Below the pieces are notes generated by a model. The model did not search any database. It worked only from the letters and a program-made list of their open reading frames with translations, and was not told the origin of the DNA. Below, piece after piece: positions 6,466 through 10,635 of a DNA stretch of 10,635 bases (position 1 is its first letter; each line of letters starts with the position of its first letter). Source of the stretch: Thermoplasmata archaeon (GTDB taxonomy: Archaea > Thermoplasmatota > Thermoplasmata > Lutacidiplasmatales > UBA184); the NCBI GenBank assembly GCA_021828085.1, contig JAKATE010000061.1:1-10635 (forward strand). Direction: 5' to 3'. The position numbers and the translations under genes were made by a program.

Positions 6466-6828
6466 GTGGGGGCCGTCCGAAGCCTGGATGAGACGGACTT
6501 CCGCGGCACGCGTCTCGCGCTGCCGGGGCGGGTGGCGGTGCTCTTCCGGATGCCCACCTGTCCGTACAGCCGGGCGTTCCGCTCGCGCTACGCCCAGCTC
6601 GAGGCGCCGGCCGATGTCTGCCTCGCGGACTACGCGGTGGGGGACTTCTACGACACGGTCCCCCTCTCCCTGGAGGTGAGCGTGGTCCCCACCGTCGTGG
6701 GCTTCGAGGAGGGCGAGGTCGTCTGGCGCCACGATGGAGCGCCGGGACGGGGGTTGGGGGAGGCCACCCTGAAGCGCATCCGGGTCTGGGGCGCCCCTCC
6801 GGCCACGGAAGGAAAAGGCCCCTCTTAG
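6466..6828 (+). CDS. Thioredoxin-fold protein with monothiol CPYS motif
   Basis: A 120-residue thioredoxin-like protein. The strand VAVLFRM leads into TCPYSRAF, placing Cys32 and Ser35 where thioredoxins have CxxC; the second cysteine is a serine, as in monothiol glutaredoxins and some peroxiredoxin-like folds. The cis-proline loop is VSVVPTVVGFEEG (Pro75), followed by the last two strands and the C-terminal helix. A second cysteine, Cys52 (DVCLADY), lies on the next strand and could act as a resolving thiol. Likely roles are disulfide or mixed-thiol exchange in the cytosol, or Fe-S handling; the substrate is unknown. GTG 6466 has GGAGG five bases upstream. The gene follows the 118-residue ORF in the same unit. 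Its TAG overlaps the stop of the converging gene by two bases. Confidence 0.75.
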   Translation: MGAVRSLDETDFRGTRLALPGRVAVLFRMPTCPYSRAFRSRYAQLEAPADVCLADYAVGDFYDTVPLSLEVSVVPTVVGFEEGEVVWRHDGAPGRGLGEATLKRIRVWGAPPATEGKGPS

Positions 6829-7985
6829 TCCCCGAACGGGACCCCTTCCCACGCGGACCGGACGAGCCTCTCGAGCTCTCCGCGAGTCGGGACCCTTCCG
6901 CTCCCAATCCGCCCAGGTTCGTTCTCGAGCGCTTGGAGGAGCTCGGAGAGTCCCGAGGGGGGACTGGCCGGTACGGGGGAGCCTCCCAGCTGCTGCAACC
7001 CCTCGGGGATCCCCATCCTCTGGAAGATCGATCGGAGCGAGCTCGCGAGCTCCCGGGGGGACTGGAGCGCGGGCCCTCCGAGCAGGTCCTGGGCCGGCCG
7101 AAGGCGTTCCCGGGCGGCCGGGAACTCGAACTCGAGCACGCCGGGGAGAAGGAGGGGGAGGAGAAGTCCCGGCGGCCGGTCGATCCGGGGGGAAAGCACC
7201 CTCGCCAGGTCGCGGGCGAGCCCGCTCCCCGTCTGGGCGCAGGCGACGCCGGCGAGGGCGGTGGCCTCGAGGACCGTCTGCGGAGCCTCGACGCGGTCCT
7301 CGAAAGGGCCCATCCGGTCAGACCAGGGGAGGAGTTGCCGGAGCGCTCCGAGCGCCAGGGCCTGGGAGAACGGGCTCGACCATTCCGAGCTCAGCGACTC
7401 GATCGAGAGGGCGACGCATTCGGCCGCTCCCAGGGCGAGGGAGCCGCGACCGAGGGCCTCCGCCAACGTCGGATCAAGGATGGCCCAGTCCGCCAGGAGG
7501 GAGCGGTTCATCCTTTCGGTCAGCGGAGCCCCCGGACCGTTCGAGAGGGTGCACGTCCAGGACATCTCTGCCCCTCCCGCCGGACCCGCGGGGATGAGCG
7601 CGAGAGGGAGCCGGGAACCCTCCGACAGGTCTCCCAGGGGCCCGAGGCCTTCGGTGTCGAGCTCAGGGTGGGCGGCGAGCACCGCGGTGAGCTTGGCCAG
7701 GTCCAACGCGCTCGGACCGCCCAGCCCCACCACGAACTCGGCCTTGGACTCACGGGCCCGACGGGCGGAATCGAGCGTCTGGTACGGGGTAGGGGGGCGC
7801 TCCCCCACCTCCAGGAGATCGACCTCGGAGCCACCGCGGGTGCGCTGTTCGAGAGCGTCCTCGACCGCCGCGCGGGGGACGCGTCCGGTCTCGGCCACGA
7901 AGAGCGTTCTCCCCTGGGTGAGCGAGGAGAGGAACTCGATCGAGCCGGCCCCCAGAACGATCCGGGGGACGCTGAAGAAGTCCAT
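6825..7985 (-). CDS. Iron-containing alcohol dehydrogenase-fold protein lacking the metal ligands (probable pseudoenzyme)
   Basis: A 386-residue protein with the frame of the Fe-ADH / glycerol-1-phosphate dehydrogenase superfamily. It has the N-terminal PRIVLGAGSIEFL strand, the nucleotide-binding EFVVGLGGPSALDLAKLTA (about 83-101), LALIPAGPAGGAEMS (128-142), AILDPTLAEALG (168-179) and the C-terminal helical domain. The GGGS loop reads GGPS and the usual Thr-Ala-Gly-Thr-Gly-Ser-Glu is altered. The metal-binding Asp and three His of active members are absent: they align with Glu189, Leu193, Arg258 and Pro272 (the family HxxxH becomes Arg258-x3-Arg262). The whole protein has a single His, His106, not at a ligand position. 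It follows the SCP2-like gene by 18 bp with a G-rich ribosome site before ATG 7985. The frame is intact and well coded, so a new function is more likely than decay. Confidence 0.8.
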   Translation of the reverse strand: MDFFSVPRIVLGAGSIEFLSSLTQGRTLFVAETGRVPRAAVEDALEQRTRGGSEVDLLEVGERPPTPYQTLDSARRARESKAEFVVGLGGPSALDLAKLTAVLAAHPELDTEGLGPLGDLSEGSRLPLALIPAGPAGGAEMSWTCTLSNGPGAPLTERMNRSLLADWAILDPTLAEALGRGSLALGAAECVALSIESLSSEWSSPFSQALALGALRQLLPWSDRMGPFEDRVEAPQTVLEATALAGVACAQTGSGLARDLARVLSPRIDRPPGLLLPLLLPGVLEFEFPAARERLRPAQDLLGGPALQSPRELASSLRSIFQRMGIPEGLQQLGGSPVPASPPSGLSELLQALENEPGRIGSGRVPTRGELERLVRSAWEGVPFGD

Positions 7986-8003
7986 TTCCCCCTCGCCGGC
8001 CCT

Positions 8004-8408
8004 TCAGAGGAACTCGGTGGGGATCTCGGTGGCGGTGCGGACCAGCTCCTTCGCCGCCGTGGTGTAGCGCATGATCTTCAGGGTGTTGCCCTTGATCCGG
8101 AGGGAGCCCCCGAGCACCGCCTTGATCGGTTCGATCTCGCGAGCGATGAGCTTGCGCCACTGGCCGTAGGGTCCTTCCAGGGAGTAGGCGGCGGTGCGCG
8201 CCCCGGGGGTGTCGAGCATGAGGGCCTCCCGGCACTTGCCGTGGAAGAGGTCGAGGTAGAACTCCACCGGTTGGGAGAGCGCCCCCTCGGGCTGGACCAG
8301 GAAAAGGAAGTCGCCCTCCCACGTCCGGGCGGCTTCCTCGTAGACCGCGTTCCGGTTGAGCTCGTCCTGGAAGCGATCGATCCACTCCTGGGACGGGAAA
8401 AGCACCAC
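8004..8408 (-). CDS. SCP2-like (sterol carrier protein 2 family) lipid-binding protein
   Basis: A 134-residue protein of the SCP2-like type common in archaea. Hallmarks are the opening FPSQEWIDRFQDELNRN, the aromatic WEGDFLFLVQPEG, LDLFHGKCREA (Cys64 by position in this block), GPYGQWRKLIAREIEPI and the closing GGSLRIKGNTLKIMRYTTAAKELV, ending in TEF. This last part is the typical SCP2 sheet and helix that line a hydrophobic tunnel. Members bind acyl chains, isoprenoids or acyl-CoA, or serve as a domain partner of lipid enzymes; the ligand is unknown. The start is GTG 8408 (a second GTG follows at once at 8405), about 38 bp from the TATA-like element at 8443-8450. It is the first gene of a minus-strand unit with the Fe-ADH-fold gene. 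Confidence 0.8.
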   Translation of the reverse strand: MVLFPSQEWIDRFQDELNRNAVYEEAARTWEGDFLFLVQPEGALSQPVEFYLDLFHGKCREALMLDTPGARTAAYSLEGPYGQWRKLIAREIEPIKAVLGGSLRIKGNTLKIMRYTTAAKELVRTATEIPTEFL

Positions 8409-8442
8409 GCTCGGCCCCTCGCGTCCGGGGACCTCGGCGAGG

Positions 8443-8450
8443 TTAAGAAT
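8443..8450. promoter_or_regulatory. TATA-like element between SCP2-like and PD-(D/E)XK genes, possibly bidirectional
   Basis: TTAAGAAT (ATTCTTAA on the other strand) is the only AT-rich run in the 68-bp divergent region. It is about 30 bp before ATG 8477 on the plus strand and about 38 bp before GTG 8408 on the minus strand, so one element could serve both genes. Confidence 0.5.
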
Positions 8451-8476
8451 CTGCGGGGGCCTCGCGGGGGGAGGTC

Positions 8477-9841
8477 ATGGAAGGCACCAAGCTGCCCGAG
8501 GCGCGTACCCCGCGGGCGGGGGTCAACGGGGAGGAGCCGTCCGCGCTGAAGGAGAGCACGCGGATCGAGGTGGGCGCCGGGTTCGTGCGGGTACGGGAGC
8601 TGGAGATCCGCGACGAGGCGCTCTCCCAGCGGCTCGAGCCCCTCGCCGAGCCGGACCGCGCCCTCGAGATGCGTCGCATCGTGGAGGTGGGGTTCTACTG
8701 CCTGGAACGGGCCGGCAGCGCCCGCGACCTGGACTTCGTCCGGCATCAGGTGGGGTCGCTCCTGCACCAGGTGGACACCCTGGTGCGGGGGATCCCCGCG
8801 TCCCTGGAGTCGCAGCTCGCGAGCCGCCTGGGGACCGGCGAGGGACAGGTGCTCTCCCCTGTCGTGCAGGCGGTCAACCACGCGACGGAGGCGACCCACC
8901 AGCGGATCCGCGAGGTGGAGTCGCTCCTCAAGACCGATATGGACCCGGCGAGCGAGAATTCCCAACTGGGGCGCGCCCTCCGCTCGATCCGCGACCTCCT
9001 CGACCCCCAGCGCACCGACTCCATCCAGGGCTCGCTCGGCGAGGCGCTCCGCTCGGTGACCGGCCCGGAGGGTCACCTGGCCCTGACGGTCAAGAACGTC
9101 GTGCAGGAATCGGTACGCCCGCTGGCGGAGGAGGTGAACCGCCTGAGCCAGCTGGTGAGCGCGAAGGACCAGCTCGAAGCGCTGGCGCGGAGCACGACCC
9201 TCAAGGGGGCCGAGTTCGAGGAACATCTGATCACCCGTCTACAGAATTGGGCGCGCATCGTCGGGGCGCAGGTCGAGCATGTGGGGACCGACAACCAGCC
9301 GGGGGACGCGGTGGTCGTGCTCGCGGCGAACTCCTTCGCCCCGGTCCCGCTCAGGCTCGCGGTGGAGGCCAAGGACATCGTGAGCGAGCGCCGGGGTCGC
9401 AAGGTCATCCAGGACCAGCTCTCCCTGGTGATGCGGGAACGCCACGCCCAAGGGGCGGTCTACCTCAACCGGAGCGAGCAGGGTCTCGCCCTCGAGATCG
9501 GGGACTGGGCCGAGGGGGAGGCCGCGGAGGGCCCGTGGGTGGCGTGCACGGACGAGCACCTGTTCACGGCGCTGCGTTTCCTCGCCGTGATGCTCCGGCT
9601 CAAGGCGAGGGAGAGCACAGACCGGTCCTTCGACCCCGCCCGGGTCTCCACGGAGGCGCAGCGCCTAAGGGACGCGCTCCATCACCTGAAGAAGATCCGC
9701 AACAACGTGACGCAGTCGCGGAGCCTGCTCGAGGACATTGACCGGGAGGCGCAGAGGATGCGCCAGGTGGTCGAGGACTCCCTGGAGCATCTCGAGGGGG
9801 TCGTCGGGAGGGTCGGGCAGCGGGAGCTCCCCGAGGCCTAG
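8477..9841 (+). CDS. Coiled-coil protein with a PD-(D/E)XK nuclease-like domain
   Basis: A 454-residue protein. Residues about 40-240 are almost wholly helical, with Glu/Arg/Gln-rich segments (RELEIRDEALSQRLEPL, HATEATHQRIREVESLLK, EEVNRLSQLVSAKDQLEAL) that suggest a long coiled coil, somewhat as in RmuC-type proteins. Residues about 243-375 look like a restriction-endonuclease fold: the helix KGAEFEEHLITRL (Glu246/Glu248), Asp277 in QPGDAVVV, then after a beta-hairpin-length gap Glu297-x-Lys299 in LAVEAKD, and the helix KVIQDQLSLVMRER with Gln residues. This D...ExK order is the PD-(D/E)XK signature. A second helical segment fills 390-445. It most likely binds or cuts DNA in repair or recombination; the exact family (RmuC, DUF2130-like or new) is not certain. 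ATG 8477 has GGAGGT very close upstream and a TATA-like box 30 bp away. Confidence 0.7.
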   Translation: MEGTKLPEARTPRAGVNGEEPSALKESTRIEVGAGFVRVRELEIRDEALSQRLEPLAEPDRALEMRRIVEVGFYCLERAGSARDLDFVRHQVGSLLHQVDTLVRGIPASLESQLASRLGTGEGQVLSPVVQAVNHATEATHQRIREVESLLKTDMDPASENSQLGRALRSIRDLLDPQRTDSIQGSLGEALRSVTGPEGHLALTVKNVVQESVRPLAEEVNRLSQLVSAKDQLEALARSTTLKGAEFEEHLITRLQNWARIVGAQVEHVGTDNQPGDAVVVLAANSFAPVPLRLAVEAKDIVSERRGRKVIQDQLSLVMRERHAQGAVYLNRSEQGLALEIGDWAEGEAAEGPWVACTDEHLFTALRFLAVMLRLKARESTDRSFDPARVSTEAQRLRDALHHLKKIRNNVTQSRSLLEDIDREAQRMRQVVEDSLEHLEGVVGRVGQRELPEA

Positions 9842-9858
9842 CCGGTCGCCGCTGCGTC

Positions 9859-10020
9859 TCAGCGCTCTAGCTCGCGCTCGGGGAAGAGCACGAGGCTCAT
9901 CCCGCAGACCCCGAAGAGGGCCCGGCCCGCCTCGGCATACGCGCGATCCGCGGGGGTCGATCCACGCAGCGTGTTGACCGGACGGGTTAGCGGCGCCAGC
10001 TCGATCTTGATCGCCGTCAT
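9859..10020 (-). CDS. Small hypothetical protein (53 residues)
   Basis: A short frame: ATG 10020 to TGA ending at 9859. The product begins MTAIKIELAPLTRPVNTLRG and ends with a short hydrophobic piece followed by a charged tail (GMSLVLFPERELER). I recognise no family. It has one Cys in FGVCG. Support comes from its setting: a strong TATATAT box centred 31 bp before the ATG and, between box and start, a perfect palindrome typical of repressor sites. A near-leaderless start matches other genes in the window. It lies downstream of the HxlR-type regulator on the same strand. It converges on the PD-(D/E)XK gene with 17 bp between stops. Without a homologue it remains possible that the promoter serves a non-coding RNA instead. 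Confidence 0.5.
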   Translation of the reverse strand: MTAIKIELAPLTRPVNTLRGSTPADRAYAEAGRALFGVCGMSLVLFPERELER

Positions 10021-10026
10021 CCGGGA

Positions 10027-10043
10027 TGACAATTGTCAGACAA
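10027..10043. promoter_or_regulatory. Operator-like palindrome TGACAATTGTCA with an overlapping third half-site
   Basis: TGACAATTGTCA (10027-10038) is a perfect 12-bp palindrome. It overlaps a second perfect inverted repeat, TTGTC-A-GACAA (10033-10043), so the half-site GACAA occurs three times in alternating orientation. It sits between the TATATAT box and the predicted transcription start of the 53-residue ORF, where a bound protein would block initiation. The neighbouring HxlR-type regulator is the obvious candidate binder. Confidence 0.55.
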
Positions 10044-10047
10044 ACCC

Positions 10048-10054
10048 TATATAT
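10048..10054 (-). promoter_or_regulatory. TATA box TATATAT for the 53-residue ORF
   Basis: TATATAT is the strongest TATA-like match in the window. On the minus strand its centre is 31 bp before ATG 10020, predicting a transcript start near 10024. Being self-complementary it could fire on the plus strand too, but no convincing gene follows on that side. Confidence 0.6.
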
Positions 10055-10135
10055 CTGTCGGTCCACGTGTCGGCCGTATAGGGAGCATCCGTCGTACCGT
10101 TGGCGGTCAATCGGGCGGGCAGAGGGAGGAGCCGC

Positions 10136-10567
10136 TCACGTCCCCCGGGGGTACCGGGGGACCGTCCCCACCGTCGTCACGACCGGGACGGCGCGCAGCG
10201 TGTTGCGCTCGCGCCAGCGTTCGAGGACGTCGAAGAGCTCGCGGAACTCTGCGCCCTTCTCGGTGATCTCGTACTCGACACGGGGAGGGATCTCGCTGTA
10301 GGCTCGCCGGACGACGATGCCGGCCTCCACCAGCGTCCGCAGGCGATGGGCCAAGGTCTTCGGCGAGAGCGAGAGCTGGTTCTGCATCTGGGTGAAGCGC
10401 ATCGGCCGGCCCTTCGAGCGCAGAAGGGCCGACAGGAGGTCGAGCATGTGGGGCTGTCCGAGCATCGCGAGGAGATCGGCCATGGGACAACCGGGGCGAA
10501 CTCCGGTGCGTCGTCCGGTGCCGATAGTCGGATGCGCCGTATCGGCGGCGAGACCAGGCATGGCCAT
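10136..10567 (-). CDS. HxlR-family winged-helix transcriptional regulator
   Basis: A 143-residue winged helix-turn-helix protein of the HxlR family (MarR-related). Family marks are the Cys-Pro near the N-terminus (Cys27, in the place of the thiol sensor of redox-sensing members such as YodB and HypR), a first helix LLSALLRSKGRPMRFTQMQNQL, the recognition helix LSPKTLAHRLRTLVEAGIV (about 67-85) and the wing YSEIPPRVEYEITEKG (90-105), then a dimerisation helix ELFDVLERW. The last 25 residues are unassigned. The regulator probably acts as a dimer on a palindrome and may control itself and the 53-residue ORF. ATG 10567 has AAGGA five bases upstream; ATG 10561 lies about 27 bp from the TATA-like box at 10584-10592 and would suit a leaderless mRNA, so either start is possible. 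Confidence 0.88.
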   Translation of the reverse strand: MAMPGLAADTAHPTIGTGRRTGVRPGCPMADLLAMLGQPHMLDLLSALLRSKGRPMRFTQMQNQLSLSPKTLAHRLRTLVEAGIVVRRAYSEIPPRVEYEITEKGAEFRELFDVLERWRERNTLRAVPVVTTVGTVPRYPRGT

Positions 10568-10583
10568 CCGTATCCTTTGTGAA

Positions 10584-10592
10584 GTATTAAAT
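10584..10592 (-). promoter_or_regulatory. TATA-like element ATTTAATAC for the HxlR-type gene
   Basis: On the minus strand ATTTAATAC is the only AT-rich run upstream of the regulator. It is 27 bp before ATG 10561 and 21 bp before ATG 10567. The remaining 43 bases to the window edge hold no feature I can support. Confidence 0.5.
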
Positions 10593-10635
10593 CCCTTCCC
10601 AGGGGAGTTACCCTTCCCTCGCGCCCCCCTCCGAT

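Noticed and set aside
6933..8549. 538-residue plus-strand frame opposite the Fe-ADH-fold and SCP2-like genes
   Set aside because: Antisense to two genes with clear family signatures; composition is Arg/Gly/Glu-rich with no motif, as expected for a GC-rich shadow frame.
8078..9226. 382-residue minus-strand frame
   Set aside because: Overlaps the SCP2-like gene in another frame and is antisense to the PD-(D/E)XK gene; no motif and low-complexity ending.
10100..10582. 160-residue plus-strand frame opposite the HxlR-type gene
   Set aside because: The minus strand encodes a clear winged-helix protein; the plus frame shows no family features. A plus-strand transcript from TATATAT at 10048-10054 is not excluded.
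1..10635. CRISPR arrays, insertion sequences, phage genes, rRNA
   Set aside because: No spaced direct repeats, transposase or integrase motifs, or rRNA-like stretches were seen by eye on either strand.

Overview
The window looks like chromosomal DNA of a high-GC archaeon, roughly two-thirds G+C or more by eye. The archaeal assignment rests on short AT-rich TATA-like boxes standing alone in GC-rich intergenic DNA about 27-40 bp ahead of start codons, several near-leaderless starts, and the gene content: a cysteine-free SufB/SufD-type protein, a SufU-type scaffold, a 2[4Fe-4S] ferredoxin, an archaeal-looking SCP2-like protein and an HxlR regulator. A Thermoplasmatota-type lineage is plausible, but the sequence alone does not prove it.

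Layout, left to right. (1) 3-320, plus: the tail of a membrane protein with a C-terminal zinc ribbon, cut by the window edge. (2) 333-2502: an iron-sulfur cluster locus. A SufD-like gene on the minus strand is divergent from a sufU-like scaffold gene, which is followed by a small 2[4Fe-4S] ferredoxin with a TTG start overlapping the sufU stop. (3) 2622-4118, plus: a B12-binding-type radical SAM protein, itself dependent on Fe-S clusters. (4) 4359-5441, plus: an aldo/keto reductase behind a 240-bp gap with two small perfect inverted repeats. (5) 5583-6002, minus: a small helical, proline-rich protein of unknown function. (6) 6086-6828, plus: a two-gene unit, an unknown acidic/basic small protein and a thioredoxin-fold protein with a CPYS (monothiol) motif. 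(7) 8408-6825, minus: an SCP2-like lipid-carrier protein followed by an iron-alcohol-dehydrogenase-fold protein that has lost every metal-binding residue. (8) 8477-9841, plus: a coiled-coil protein with an embedded PD-(D/E)XK nuclease-like core. (9) 10567-9859, minus: an HxlR-family regulator and a 53-residue small ORF, separated by a TATA box and a palindromic operator-like element.

How the parts may work together. The Suf genes and the ferredoxin form a plausible Fe-S assembly and electron-transfer group that could serve the adjacent radical SAM enzyme; that link is inferred from neighbourhood only. The SCP2-like and degenerate Fe-ADH proteins are probably cotranscribed. The most unusual items are the ligand-less Fe-ADH paralogue next to a lipid-binding protein, the PD-(D/E)XK coiled-coil protein, and the palindromic operator controlling an unannotated micro-ORF beside an HxlR regulator. 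No rRNA, tRNA, CRISPR array, insertion sequence or phage gene was recognised.
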